The position numbers and the translations under genes are program-made. From positions 1-37,285 of the forward strand of contig JAPLWX010000010.1 in the NCBI GenBank assembly GCA_026396415.1: a stretch of 37,285 nt of DNA, given 5' to 3'. Of this stretch, positions 5,607-14,396 are shown piece after piece (positions within the stretch are counted from its first letter, which is position 1; each line of letters opens with the position of its first letter). This DNA comes from Microcaldota archaeon (GTDB lineage: Archaea > Micrarchaeota > Micrarchaeia > Anstonellales > Anstonellaceae). The notes under the pieces were generated by a model, which was not told the origin of the DNA, did no database searches, and saw only the letters and a list, made by a program, of their open reading frames with translations.

Positions 5607-8600
5607 CTATTTCTTCTCGATCGCAATCGCCAGGGTCGCCTCGCCTATCTCCCACTCCTTTTTTGCCCCATGGGAGGGCATGGCAAAGTCCACGGAAGAC
5701 GCATTCACCTGGCGCGCGATGGCATCGGAGTGCTTCCTTATTATTGCGGACAGCTCCTTGTCCTGGGTGTGGAGGTGGAGCGCGATGCTGTCGGATTCCA
5801 CGAGCTTTTTCTCCTTGCGCATCATCTGCACGCGGCGCGCGGCCTCGCGGACCATGGCTTCCTCGTAAAGCTCCTTTTTCATCCCGGTCTTCAGGAAAAC
5901 CTTGCCGCTCTCGAACGCCGCGATTGCGAACCCTTCCGAGCTTTCGATAATCCCAACCATTTCGCGCGTGAACTCGAACCCGCCTGCCTTGTAGGAGGCG
6001 TCCTTGCCGGAGAGCCATGCGCCTATTTCATCCGATGGCGCCTTGTTGATTGCCGCAAGCGCGGACACGGACTCGCGCTTGAACGCCGCGCCGACCTTTG
6101 CCTTGTTCACCACCACCTCTATCGAGGTTTTCGGCTGCTTGGCATTCTTCACGCTGCGGACGTTTGCAAGCGTTTCCACAAGCTCGGAGAGATGCTCCAC
6201 CGCGGAGAGGACCTCTGTTGATTCGGAAACTATGCGCACTTCCTCAAGGGGCCAGCGAAGGGGCAGCATGGCCTTCTGGCGCGCATTCGCGCATGCCGTG
6301 GAGATTGCCATTGCCACCTCGAAGTGCCGCTCCAGCAGCGCGTCGCGGCGCTTGCGGTCCGCCCCGGGCCAGGGGCAGAGGCTGATGGATGCCTTGCCCT
6401 CGTGGCGCATGTAGAACGAGCGGTAGATATGCTCGGAGATGAAAGGCGAGAACGGCGTCAGCATGCGAAGGGCGTCGAACATCGCATGGTACAGCACGCC
6501 CACGGCAGGGCAGGATGCGCCCTCCTCGTCAATCCTTTTCTTTGCAAGCTTCATGTACACGCGGCTGATGTCCTCGATAAGGAAGGCGCGCACAGCCTTT
6601 GCGGCAATGTGGGGCCGGTAGGTATCGAATGCGCCGGTGCATTCCTCGGTGGTTGCGGACAGGCGCGAAAGAAGCCATCTGTCCTCGGAACGCAAAAGCG
6701 AGTCGTCCGGCAGCGGCGGCTTTGCGCCTGATGAGCAGAAGCGGGAGAGGAAAACGCCAAGGTTGTAGACCGTGCCGATTGCGCGGTGCGCCTCCTTTAT
6801 CTCGTCCCAGTTGAAGCGCAGGTCATCCCAGACCGTGTTGGACAGGCACCAGAGGCGGAATGCGTCCGCGCCGTACTTGTCAAGCACGTCCTCGAGGGGC
6901 ACGAAGTTGCCCACGGACTTCGACATCTTCTCGCCTTTCTCGTCCACGAAAAAGCCGTGCATGAGAAGCGTCCTGTAGGGGATTTCGTTGTTGAGGACCA
7001 CCCCGGAGCCAAGGAGCGAGTAGAACCACCCCCGCGTCTGGTCCTTGCCCTCCACGATGAAGTCGGCTTTCGGGAACCTGGTGCGCTCCTCGGGCGTGAG
7101 CGGCGCCCAGACTGCGTTCCCAGAGTCGAACCAGACGTCCAGTATGTCGGGCACCCTGTGCGCGGCTGCGCCGCACTTCTCGCACTTGAGCTTGACATGG
7201 TCTATGTAGGGGCGGTGGAGCTCCTCGACCTTCGGGATTTCCTCGCGCGAGCCTATCACTTTCAGGTGGCTGCAGCTCCCGCACTTCCAGATGGGGAGGG
7301 GGATGCCCCAGTAGCGCTGCCTGCTTATGCACCAGTCGGGCGCGGTGGAGACAAAGTCGGAAAAGCGCGTCTTGGCAAAAGGCGGCTGCCACTCGCATGC
7401 CTCGATTTCGGACAGCATCTTCCCCTTGAGCTTGGTTATGGAGATGAACCACTGGTTGGTGGCGATGAAGATGAGGGGCGTCTTGCAGCGCCAGCAGTGC
7501 GGGTAGCGGTGCGCCACCTTTCCCTCGTGCAGAAGCATGCCGCTCGCCCCCAGGTCCTCAATCACCTTTGCGGACGCATCGCGCGCGTGCATGCCGGCAT
7601 AGCTCCCGCCTTCCTTCGTGAACTTCCCGGCGGAATCTATGGGTGAGAAAATTTCGATGCCGAAGCGCTTGCCGATTATGAAGTCCTCGGGCCCGTGCCC
7701 GGGCGCGCAGTGGACAAGCCCTGTCCCGTCCTCAAGCGTGACGAATTCGTCCGAGAGCACGACAAAGCGTTCGCACTTCTTGCCAATCTTGCCCTGCAGC
7801 GGGTGCTCGTATTGCATCTTTTCCAGCTTCTTGCCGGACAGCTCGCCCATCACCACCGCTGATTTGCCCGTCAATGACATGACGTGGTCGAGGCGCTCCT
7901 TTGCGATTATCCAGGTCTCGCCGCCCACCTTTGCCTTCACATAGGTGTAGATGGGGTGCGCCATTATCGCCATGTTGGAAACAAGCGTCCAGGGAGTGGT
8001 GGTCCAGATGACGAAGTATTCATTGGGGACGGAGAGGGACTTGAATTTGACGTATATCGACGGGTCTGCCTGCTCGCCGTATTCCAGCTCGTAGTTGGCG
8101 AGCGTGGTCTCGCAGCGGCTGCAGTATGGCACCACGTACACGCCCTCGTGGAGCAGCCCCTTCTCGTGGGCGGCCTTCACGGTCTTCCAGGAAGCGTCGA
8201 TGTAGCCGTCCTTGTAGGTGATGTAGGGGCGGTCCCAGTCCATCCACACCCCGCAGCGCTTGAACTGCCCGGAAATCACCCCTATGTATTGGGTGGCGAA
8301 TGCCTTGCACTTTTCCACGAACTTTTCCACGCCGTACTTCTCTATCTGGCGCTTGTCGTTGAACTTGAGCTCCTGCTCCACCTTGACCTCTATCGGGAGC
8401 CCGTGGGTGTCGTAGCCTGGCTGGCAGCGCACTGCAAAGCCGCGCGCCCTCTTGTAGCGGCACACCGCGTCCTTTATCGCCTTGTTCCACGCGGTGCCGG
8501 GGTGTATCTGCCCGGTCGCATACGGCGGGCCGTCACAGAAATAGAACGGCTTGCCGTCCGTTAGCGACGCTTTGACAGCATCGTATATCTTTTCCTTTTC

Positions 8601-8645
8601 CCAGAATGAGAAAATTTCCTGCTCTAGCTTTATCTGGTCATGCAA
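5607..8645 (-). CDS. ileS: Isoleucyl-tRNA synthetase
   Basis: This class I synthetase charges tRNA-Ile with isoleucine and edits misactivated valine. About 1,012 residues, as expected for the archaeal/eukaryal type. The HIGH-type motif appears as HPGT in PPYATGQIHPGT near residue 50, and GEKMSKSVGN (KMSKS loop) near residue 570. CxxC-type pairs (CGSC, CEKC) lie in the middle insertion. The LDVWFDSG segment and the tRNA-binding C-terminal domain are also present. I chose the TTG at 8645 because GGTG lies seven bases upstream; the TTG at 8651 overlaps that site. The ribosome-binding site overlaps the end of the upstream membrane-protein gene, which suggests cotranscription and coupled translation. 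Confidence 0.96.
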   Translation of the reverse strand: MHDQIKLEQEIFSFWEKEKIYDAVKASLTDGKPFYFCDGPPYATGQIHPGTAWNKAIKDAVCRYKRARGFAVRCQPGYDTHGLPIEVKVEQELKFNDKRQIEKYGVEKFVEKCKAFATQYIGVISGQFKRCGVWMDWDRPYITYKDGYIDASWKTVKAAHEKGLLHEGVYVVPYCSRCETTLANYELEYGEQADPSIYVKFKSLSVPNEYFVIWTTTPWTLVSNMAIMAHPIYTYVKAKVGGETWIIAKERLDHVMSLTGKSAVVMGELSGKKLEKMQYEHPLQGKIGKKCERFVVLSDEFVTLEDGTGLVHCAPGHGPEDFIIGKRFGIEIFSPIDSAGKFTKEGGSYAGMHARDASAKVIEDLGASGMLLHEGKVAHRYPHCWRCKTPLIFIATNQWFISITKLKGKMLSEIEACEWQPPFAKTRFSDFVSTAPDWCISRQRYWGIPLPIWKCGSCSHLKVIGSREEIPKVEELHRPYIDHVKLKCEKCGAAAHRVPDILDVWFDSGNAVWAPLTPEERTRFPKADFIVEGKDQTRGWFYSLLGSGVVLNNEIPYRTLLMHGFFVDEKGEKMSKSVGNFVPLEDVLDKYGADAFRLWCLSNTVWDDLRFNWDEIKEAHRAIGTVYNLGVFLSRFCSSGAKPPLPDDSLLRSEDRWLLSRLSATTEECTGAFDTYRPHIAAKAVRAFLIEDISRVYMKLAKKRIDEEGASCPAVGVLYHAMFDALRMLTPFSPFISEHIYRSFYMRHEGKASISLCPWPGADRKRRDALLERHFEVAMAISTACANARQKAMLPLRWPLEEVRIVSESTEVLSAVEHLSELVETLANVRSVKNAKQPKTSIEVVVNKAKVGAAFKRESVSALAAINKAPSDEIGAWLSGKDASYKAGGFEFTREMVGIIESSEGFAIAAFESGKVFLKTGMKKELYEEAMVREAARRVQMMRKEKKLVESDSIALHLHTQDKELSAIIRKHSDAIARQVNASSVDFAMPSHGAKKEWEIGEATLAIAIEKK

Positions 8646-8651
8646 GCACAA

Positions 8652-9074
8652 TCACCCTGAAACGAAAACCTCGTGCGCCACTGCCGCAATAGAGGGCAGG
8701 CAGAAGAGTGCAGGCACAAAAGCAAGCGCCAGGAACGAGCTTGTGGCACTGAAGATGAGCGCGGAGACGAAGAAGCAGGCGAAGGACGTGATTATGAGAA
8801 GCACTGCCGCCCACGGCAAGGCGATGGATGCCTTCCTCATCTGGAGGAAGATGAAGTAGCCTGCCTGGGAAAGCGCGAGCAGGCAGAGCGCGAATTGGGG
8901 CGTGGCAGCGCCTGAAAGCGCGAAAAATGCGGCTGATGCCAGGCACACCGCAAGCTGCATGGTCATAAGGTGCGGCGAACCGCTGGCATCTGCCAGCGGC
9001 AGGCCAGTGCCTGAGGAAGCAACAGATGGCTTGGCCTGCAGGCCTGGCCGCACCTTATGAGTGAATTCGTCCAT
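8652..9074 (-). CDS. Four-helix membrane protein upstream of ileS, 140 aa
   Basis: A hydrophilic start of about 30 residues is followed by four hydrophobic segments, with a short basic loop (LQMRKASI) between the second and third. No family is recognised. The ATG at 9074 was chosen because it is close to the transcription start predicted from the TATA element at 9102-9110. A longer frame to 9101 would start upstream of or inside that region. Its stop codon sits at the ribosome-binding site of ileS, so it is the first gene of an ileS operon. The link to tRNA charging is probably incidental. Confidence 0.65.
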   Translation of the reverse strand: MDEFTHKVRPGLQAKPSVASSGTGLPLADASGSPHLMTMQLAVCLASAAFFALSGAATPQFALCLLALSQAGYFIFLQMRKASIALPWAAVLLIITSFACFFVSALIFSATSSFLALAFVPALFCLPSIAAVAHEVFVSG

Positions 9075-9101
9075 ATAATCGGGTGTAATACGCGAGGGCA
9101 A

Positions 9102-9110
9102 GCTTTTAAG
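9102..9110. promoter_or_regulatory. Near-palindromic TATA element between ileS operon and RFC gene
   Basis: GCTTTTAAG reads nearly the same on both strands and is the only AT-rich run suitable for a TATA box between the divergent starts at 9074 and 9142. In both directions it predicts transcription starting about 8-10 bases before the start codon. This is the second divergent pair in the window with an apparently shared element. Confidence 0.45.
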
Positions 9111-9141
9111 GCATTTGCGGGCAAATCAAGCCGGGAGAGAC

Positions 9142-10095
9142 ATGGCAGATTACATACCCTGGACCGAGAAGTACCGCCCGCGCACGCTTCCCGACATTGT
9201 GGGCCAGGCGGAGATAGTGAAGCTGCTTTCCGCCTATGTGAAAGAAAAGAACATGCCGAACCTGCTTTTCGCAGGCCCGCCTGGCATCGGCAAGACCACT
9301 GCGGCAATCGCGCTTGCGCGCGACTTGTACGGAGAGGATTACCGCGACTGCATCTTGGAGCTGAATGCGAGCGATGAACGCGGGATAGACGTCGTGCGCG
9401 GCAAGATAAAGGATTTCGCGCGAACGGTGGCGCTTGAGAGCGTCCCCTTCAAGATAATCTTCCTGGACGAGGCGGACTCGCTCACCAATGACGCGCAGAA
9501 TGCGCTGCGCAGGACAATGGAAGTCTATGTGGGCGTGACGCGCTTCATACTTTCCGCGAATTACTCTTCCAAGATAATAGAGCCGATACAGTCGCGCTGC
9601 TCGGTTTTCCGCTTCCGCCCGCTTCGCGATGACGAGGTAAAGGACATGCTGCACAGGGTGGCAAAGGAGGAGGGGCTGCACATGGAGGAGAAGGCGCTTG
9701 AGGCGCTGCTCTATGTTTCTGAGGGGGACATGAGAAGGGCCATAAACGCGCTCCAGGGCGCGTCCATGCAGGGCAAGAAGATAACGTCTGAAATGGTGTA
9801 CAAGAGCGCAAGCCGCGCAGAGCCTGCGGAGATAAAGGAGATGATGGAGCTGGCGCTTTCGCACAAATTCACCGAGGCGCGCAAGAAGCTGCACAAGCTC
9901 ATGGTGGAGTACGGCATGAGCGGGGAGGATGTGCTCCTCCAGATGTACAGGACGGTGGACACTCTGTCCGTGGGCGAGCGCGAAAAGGTGGCGATTGTGG
10001 ACAAGATTGGCGAGTACAACTTCCGCCTCGTGGAAGGCGCGAACGAAACCCTGCAGATAGAGGCGCTGCTCGCGCAGCTTCTCATGGTGAAATAG
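9142..10095 (+). CDS. rfcS: Replication factor C small subunit
   Basis: RFC loads the PCNA sliding clamp onto primed DNA. The 317-residue product opens with the typical WTEKYRP sequence, has Walker A GPPGIGKTT at residues 45-53, Walker B IIFLDEADS near 105-113, the arginine-finger SRC motif (IQSRCSVFRF) near 150-160, and the helical C-terminal collar domain. It works with an RFC large subunit not found in this window. I chose the ATG at 9142, where family members begin; an upstream in-frame start at 9115 adds an unsupported extension. The gene is convergent with the next gene, and their stop codons abut with no space. Confidence 0.96.
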   Translation: MADYIPWTEKYRPRTLPDIVGQAEIVKLLSAYVKEKNMPNLLFAGPPGIGKTTAAIALARDLYGEDYRDCILELNASDERGIDVVRGKIKDFARTVALESVPFKIIFLDEADSLTNDAQNALRRTMEVYVGVTRFILSANYSSKIIEPIQSRCSVFRFRPLRDDEVKDMLHRVAKEEGLHMEEKALEALLYVSEGDMRRAINALQGASMQGKKITSEMVYKSASRAEPAEIKEMMELALSHKFTEARKKLHKLMVEYGMSGEDVLLQMYRTVDTLSVGEREKVAIVDKIGEYNFRLVEGANETLQIEALLAQLLMVK

Positions 10096-10788
10096 CTACT
10101 TCTTGTAGACGAACACGCTTCCAGTCCACTCGAATTTCGGGATGATGACGCCATCATGGCAGATGCCGCACCCTACTGCCGCGTTCCCGCCATTCACGCC
10201 GCCTTTTGGAAGTCCCACCCGGACGTCCCCGGCAGCGCCTTTGCCGAAAAGGAATGGGAAGTCCGAAGCCTTGACATCGATAACTACATAATCCTCATTC
10301 TGCCCCGCCATTTTTCCCTGCGGAATCAGATAGCTTTCCGCGCCGCCATCCCCTTCGCGCAGCGTGGTTATGCCGGTTTTTTGCCCTGCGCTGCGCGTTT
10401 TCCAGCCTTCCGAGAAGAGGATGATCTGGCTTTCCTTGTGGAAGAATTCAGGGGCGAGGAACTTTTTGTGGAGCTCGAAAAGCTCGGTAAAGCCTTTCCC
10501 GCTGATTCTTATGAAAAATTTCCCGCCTATCTCTTCCAGCGGGATGGAAGCGATGCTCTTGCGCAGCAGGAGCGCCTTTGTCCCAGAGTAGCACGGCGTT
10601 TCTCCTATAAATTCCTCTTTGTTTGTATCCATCATATGGCGCGCAAACTGGAGGGCAAGGAAAAGGGGGAGCATTCTTTCCCCGTAATCAATTGACGCCA
10701 TTGTCGAATTGTATCTCCCGCCCTGCTTCAGGATGCTGCGCTTCACAATGCCGCATTTTTCAGGCTGGAACAGCATGTTTCCACTCAT
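10096..10788 (-). CDS. Hypothetical protein, 230 aa
   Basis: I recognise no family. The protein has no membrane segment or signal peptide and looks globular. It has a long charged middle section (residues 90-140), a glycine-rich stretch near residue 195 and a CGIC pair near 210. The start at 10788 was chosen because the AT-rich element CTTTTTTAAGC near 10811-10821 (minus strand) predicts transcription from about 10791; longer frames begin inside the promoter or in the TrmB gene. Codon use is core-like. The gene lies between RFC (convergent, stop codons abutting) and the TrmB-type regulator (same strand, 49 bases upstream). Confidence 0.65.
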   Translation of the reverse strand: MSGNMLFQPEKCGIVKRSILKQGGRYNSTMASIDYGERMLPLFLALQFARHMMDTNKEEFIGETPCYSGTKALLLRKSIASIPLEEIGGKFFIRISGKGFTELFELHKKFLAPEFFHKESQIILFSEGWKTRSAGQKTGITTLREGDGGAESYLIPQGKMAGQNEDYVVIDVKASDFPFLFGKGAAGDVRVGLPKGGVNGGNAAVGCGICHDGVIIPKFEWTGSVFVYKK

Positions 10789-10837
10789 GCGGGGCGTGTG
10801 CATCGAAGTGCTTAAAAAAGAACATACAAAGCGCCGG

Positions 10838-11956
10838 CTATTTCTTCCCAGCAGTTTTCCACATGAGCCAGAAGTAGTGCCTGTACGCGTCTGCCACGTG
10901 CTTGTCCTCCACCACGAACGCCACCGGCTCCTCAAGCCACACCACGTTTGTGACGCAATTCCCGTAAATCCACACCACGTTCGACGAGTAATCCCAGTCC
11001 TTGGGGAGCAGGCGCACCGTGCTTATAGGATAGCGCGAGGCTGGCTTTTTCAGTATCTGGCGGTTGGCAAGAAGCATCCACCTGTGCCCTTTCTTTACAG
11101 CGCGCGGCATGTAGCTTTTCCTAAGATAATCATCATAGCGCTCTGACGCCTGGCCTGCCGCGCCGATATAGAGGGTCTCCTTGTGGTTTAGGGTTTCCTC
11201 CAATATCGCGCGCATGCCCGAGTCGCCGCGGTAGACGCGCGTCTTTTCATCGAACAGGCGGTCGAATGTCTGGCGGAAGGTCTTTGCGAGGTGCTCGTCC
11301 TTTATCAGTATCACGGTGGGCTCCTCGTGCCAAAGGATGAGCGCCAGCCTGTCGGCATATGTCCACCAGATGCCGGGCGAGGGCGCGGACGGGTCGATGA
11401 ACTTTGCCTCTGATAGCGGCACCTTGCCTGCGCGCTCCCGCACAAGCGGTGAATCTAGGAGAATCTGGCGGGACTTTATGCCAAGACTGTTCTTTTTTTC
11501 ATTGAAAATTGACATGAATTTGGGAAGGATGTCATAGATTTGCATTGCGCCATAATAGACGCAGTAATCCGCGCGAAGGGCAAGTATGTCCTCAAGAACT
11601 GTCTTTACCCCTTGCCTTCCGTGCATCACGGACGCGCTTGTTGCCGTTTCAGACTCGAACGCGCGCGAAAGCGAGGGCAGCGCTTGTTCCATTGCATCGC
11701 GCTTCTCGTCAAGAAATGAGAGAAGGGAGGAGGGAGGAGAGGGAGTGAACGTAAGCACTCCCCCGACCGACGCCTGCCCAACCATGCCCTTTTTTGCAAG
11801 CTGCGCAAGCGTGTCGTATACCACGCGCCTGTGCATGCCGCTCCTTGCCGCCAAGTCGGTCGCCTTTGCCTTTCCGCCCTTAAGAAGCAGCAAATAGAGC
11901 CTGGCCTCGTTTGCAGTCAGGCCAAAGCCCTGCAGCGCCTCGTTCTCGCCCGCCAT
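10838..11956 (-). CDS. TrmB-type transcriptional regulator with duplicated sensor domain
   Basis: Residues 10-65 form a winged helix of the TrmB family (GLTANEARLYLLLLKGG...RRVVYDTLAQLAKKGMV). Two copies of a sensor-like domain follow (about residues 105-235 and 240-370), with matching features: a GVKTVLEDIL or GMRAILEETL start, an LLDSP or LLANR centre, and an EEPTVILIKDEHLA or EEPVAFVVEDKHVA end. TrmB proteins bind sugars or other small ligands and repress or activate nearby promoters. The palindrome at 11983-12004 covers its own TATA region and lies beside the divergent operon's promoter, so autoregulation and control of 12051-14396 are likely. The ATG at 11956 was preferred to an upstream GTG. 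Confidence 0.85.
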   Translation of the reverse strand: MAGENEALQGFGLTANEARLYLLLLKGGKAKATDLAARSGMHRRVVYDTLAQLAKKGMVGQASVGGVLTFTPSPPSSLLSFLDEKRDAMEQALPSLSRAFESETATSASVMHGRQGVKTVLEDILALRADYCVYYGAMQIYDILPKFMSIFNEKKNSLGIKSRQILLDSPLVRERAGKVPLSEAKFIDPSAPSPGIWWTYADRLALILWHEEPTVILIKDEHLAKTFRQTFDRLFDEKTRVYRGDSGMRAILEETLNHKETLYIGAAGQASERYDDYLRKSYMPRAVKKGHRWMLLANRQILKKPASRYPISTVRLLPKDWDYSSNVVWIYGNCVTNVVWLEEPVAFVVEDKHVADAYRHYFWLMWKTAGKK

Positions 11957-11982
11957 AAGCACACTTCTATCAGATTTGATAT

Positions 11983-12004
11983 TGTGGTGTTTAAACTCAC
12001 CACA
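11983..12004. promoter_or_regulatory. TrmB-type operator palindrome TGTGGTG-N8-CACCACA
   Basis: A perfect inverted repeat of seven-base arms separated by eight bases. The spacer TTTAAACT is a TATA-like sequence 37 bases before the regulator's ATG, so binding would block the regulator's own promoter. The right arm ends about six bases before the TATATATA element of the divergent operon. A further TGTGGT half-site lies near 12024. The position between regulator and operon is strong circumstantial evidence for a TrmB operator. Confidence 0.75.
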
Positions 12005-12008
12005 AACT

Positions 12009-12017
12009 TATATATAG
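12009..12017 (+). promoter_or_regulatory. TATA box of the secreted-protein/Cys-rich operon
   Basis: The TTATATATA run predicts a transcription start near 12038, leaving a short leader that contains GAGGTG five bases before the ATG at 12051. The operator palindrome immediately upstream would overlap the BRE. Confidence 0.65.
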
Positions 12018-12050
12018 GTTGGATGTGGTAAAGTAGAAAGAGGTGTGTTT

Positions 12051-12812
12051 ATGGAAGTGAAAACGTGGGTGGCGGCTGCCCTTGCAACCGTATTCTCGCT
12101 AGCGCTGGTACTCTCGCCAAAAGAGGCGGAGGGGCAAGTGCCTGAGGCAAAGCCGGATTCGGCAAAAACTGAGCTGATGGCAACCTATCCCAACCACTCG
12201 CGCAGGGGCGCCTTCCCAAATCCTGCGATGTGGGCTGAGCTTGGTGAGTGGGCTTATGCCGCAGCTACATTTGACACTGTGCAGAGAGGCGTCTTTCTCC
12301 AGCTGAACAAGAAGATTGCCGATGGCGTCTGGGCGGATGCCATTTGGCAGAAAGGCACGCTGACTGTGGCAGGCAGCTTTGAGATTGCGGGCTGGATGCT
12401 TCTTGGCGCAAGCGCATCCACCAATGGCAAATCAGAGGTCGGGGCGATTTTTATCCCGGTGCACACCGCGGGCAGCCTTGCCCAAATAGGCGCGAAATAC
12501 AATCCGGCAGACGGAACCTACCAGTTCGGCGCCGAAATAAGGCAGCTTGCCTGGAAGGGATGGGCGCTCACGCTTTCAGGCCAGGCGGCAATGGATGGAA
12601 ATGGGCTTAAGGACAAGGGCGCGGGGCTGCAGGCAGGGAATGACAAGTGGCAATTTTCCGCAGGCGCTGGCGGCAAGGGCTGGAAAGACTTCAGCGGGGC
12701 AGCCAGAAGGGTGTTCACTGCGAAGGAAGGGAAATTCATAGGGGAAGTGCGCCTGCTGCCAGGCAAAGAGGTCCAGGCAGGCGTTACGTACTTTCTCCCG
12801 ATAAAGAGGTAG
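12051..12812 (+). CDS. Secreted beta-rich protein, 253 aa
   Basis: An N-terminal signal peptide (residues 1-28, hydrophobic core WVAAALATVFSLALVLS) is followed by a proline-rich linker. The mature part is made of short alternating polar/hydrophobic stretches rich in Gly, Ala, Trp and aromatic residues (GTLTVAGSFEIAGW, YQFGAEIRQLAWKGWALTLSG, FSAGAGGKGW), like a beta barrel or beta-solenoid. The pattern recalls bacterial outer-membrane barrels, which would be odd in an archaeon; a secreted beta-sheet protein is the cautious reading. The ATG at 12051 is fixed by GAGGTG five bases upstream. It is the first gene of an operon with the Cys-rich protein, under apparent TrmB control. Confidence 0.7.
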   Translation: MEVKTWVAAALATVFSLALVLSPKEAEGQVPEAKPDSAKTELMATYPNHSRRGAFPNPAMWAELGEWAYAAATFDTVQRGVFLQLNKKIADGVWADAIWQKGTLTVAGSFEIAGWMLLGASASTNGKSEVGAIFIPVHTAGSLAQIGAKYNPADGTYQFGAEIRQLAWKGWALTLSGQAAMDGNGLKDKGAGLQAGNDKWQFSAGAGGKGWKDFSGAARRVFTAKEGKFIGEVRLLPGKEVQAGVTYFLPIKR

Positions 12813-12815
12813 GCT

Positions 12816-14396
12816 ATGGAAAAAATCAACACTGATTTCAAGAACACCTGCAGGATACTTTTCGGGCAGGATATAGGCGAGCTTCCTGAGTTTGCGCCCT
12901 ATCTGTCTGAAACGATGTTCCCTTACAGGGTTGCGCGCTCTTCGCTTTCGGGCAAGGAGGTGATGCTTTCCGGCCCATATTACCCGGATGATGCGCGGTT
13001 CGTTTCGCAGGACGAGGTGGCATTGCAGAAGATGAAGCCGCTTTCCATCAATGACATCAAGGACATTGACTCGCTTTTTGCCGCTGCATCCGAGCGGGCG
13101 GCATATTGCGGCAACAAGGTGTTCGGGACGTGCCTGGATGTAGCCGAGGTGGACAATTGCGCGGATTGCATGAATGTGCTCCATTCCCACGACATCTACT
13201 CCACGAAAAACGCGGCATATTGCTCGAATGGAAGGCTGTCGGACTCGCTTTACGGGGTGAGCGGATTTTGCCGGAGCCACCAGTGCATGAGGTGCGCCTG
13301 GTGCGCAGGCCCGGGGCTGGGCGCTTCCCGCTGCTTCGAGTCGTACGGGAGCGTTGGGACCACCGGCGCATACTATGCATTCAACTGCTGCGGCTGCAGC
13401 GACGTCATGTTCTGCTTCAACCTGAGGGGGAAAAGCCATATGATAGGCAACCTGCAGCTCCCAAAGGACAGGTATGGCGAGCTTCGCGCCAAATTGGCAT
13501 CGGAGATGGCGCAAATGCTTGGAAAGGACAAGAGGCTGTTCTCGCTTGTGGACCTTGCTGCGGGGGCGGGCGGTTTGGAAAAATTCAAGGAATTGGAAAG
13601 GGATGATGCGCCAATGGCAATAAGAAAGGCGCTTGACAGCTGCTGCCGGGTGGTGCTGGGGAAGGAAGCCGGAACTCCTGAAAAACTTTCGCAATGGCTA
13701 TTGAAGAGGGCAGTCAAGGTGAGGAAGGTCATCGGGAGGAAAGGGACCCCCACCTACCATTCGGATTACCCGATGCTTTGCAAAATACCCGCATCGCACG
13801 TTGTGACCCTGGATGAGGCGCTTGAGGAGGCGGTAAGGCGTAAAATCGCCATCCGTGACGGGGAAACGCCTGGCCTTGACGAGGTTGCTGCGCGCGCTGG
13901 CGAAATCGCGCTTTTCACGTTTGAGAAGCGGGAGGGCAGGTGCCTGGACATCACCGAAGGGCCTGGCGCCTCGGATTCTACCAATTGCCACCGGCTCCTA
14001 TACGCGTTTTCCAACACCCTTTCAGGCTTTTCGTCGGTTGTGACCGAATCGAAATACGTGTTCGGCGGGTATCTTCGCATCCTCAACAGCGAGTTCTGCC
14101 TTTCCTGCTACAACCTGACGCAGTGCAGCAAGTGCCTTGAAACAGACAGCTCGTACCGGAGCAGGGGGCTGTACTTCTGCCACAACTGCGAGAACGTGGA
14201 GGATGGGATTCTCTGCTTCAACCTGAAAGGCGCGCGCTATGCCGTGCTCAACCAGCCTGTGAGCAAGGAGGAGTACGCGCGCGTGAAGAAGATGCTGCTG
14301 GATTACGTGAATAAGGAACTTGAGGAAAAAGGGGGGCTGGAGAGGGGCATATTTTCGCTGGCCCCAGCGCGCCCTCTTGCGAAGAAGGGAAAATAG
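12816..14396 (+). CDS. Large cysteine-rich protein with duplicated CFNL modules, 526 aa
   Basis: This protein contains dozens of cysteines in two clusters (residues about 100-210 and 400-475), joined by a helical middle. Each cluster ends in a matching module: FCFNLRGKSHMIGN...LPKDRYGELR and LCFNLKGARYAVLN...VSKEEYARVK. Many CxxC pairs suggest several zinc sites or metal clusters. I recall similar modules (NLRNKxY...SKEEY) in uncharacterised proteins of Patescibacteria, but could not check this. There is no signal peptide, so it is probably cytoplasmic. The start follows the previous stop codon by three bases, with GAGGT overlapping that stop, so the two genes form a coupled operon. Confidence 0.75.
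   Translation: MEKINTDFKNTCRILFGQDIGELPEFAPYLSETMFPYRVARSSLSGKEVMLSGPYYPDDARFVSQDEVALQKMKPLSINDIKDIDSLFAAASERAAYCGNKVFGTCLDVAEVDNCADCMNVLHSHDIYSTKNAAYCSNGRLSDSLYGVSGFCRSHQCMRCAWCAGPGLGASRCFESYGSVGTTGAYYAFNCCGCSDVMFCFNLRGKSHMIGNLQLPKDRYGELRAKLASEMAQMLGKDKRLFSLVDLAAGAGGLEKFKELERDDAPMAIRKALDSCCRVVLGKEAGTPEKLSQWLLKRAVKVRKVIGRKGTPTYHSDYPMLCKIPASHVVTLDEALEEAVRRKIAIRDGETPGLDEVAARAGEIALFTFEKREGRCLDITEGPGASDSTNCHRLLYAFSNTLSGFSSVVTESKYVFGGYLRILNSEFCLSCYNLTQCSKCLETDSSYRSRGLYFCHNCENVEDGILCFNLKGARYAVLNQPVSKEEYARVKKMLLDYVNKELEEKGGLERGIFSLAPARPLAKKGK

Noticed and set aside
8643-8651. TTG at 8651 as the ileS start
   Set aside because: It overlaps the GGTGAT ribosome-binding site; the TTG two codons later has normal spacing.
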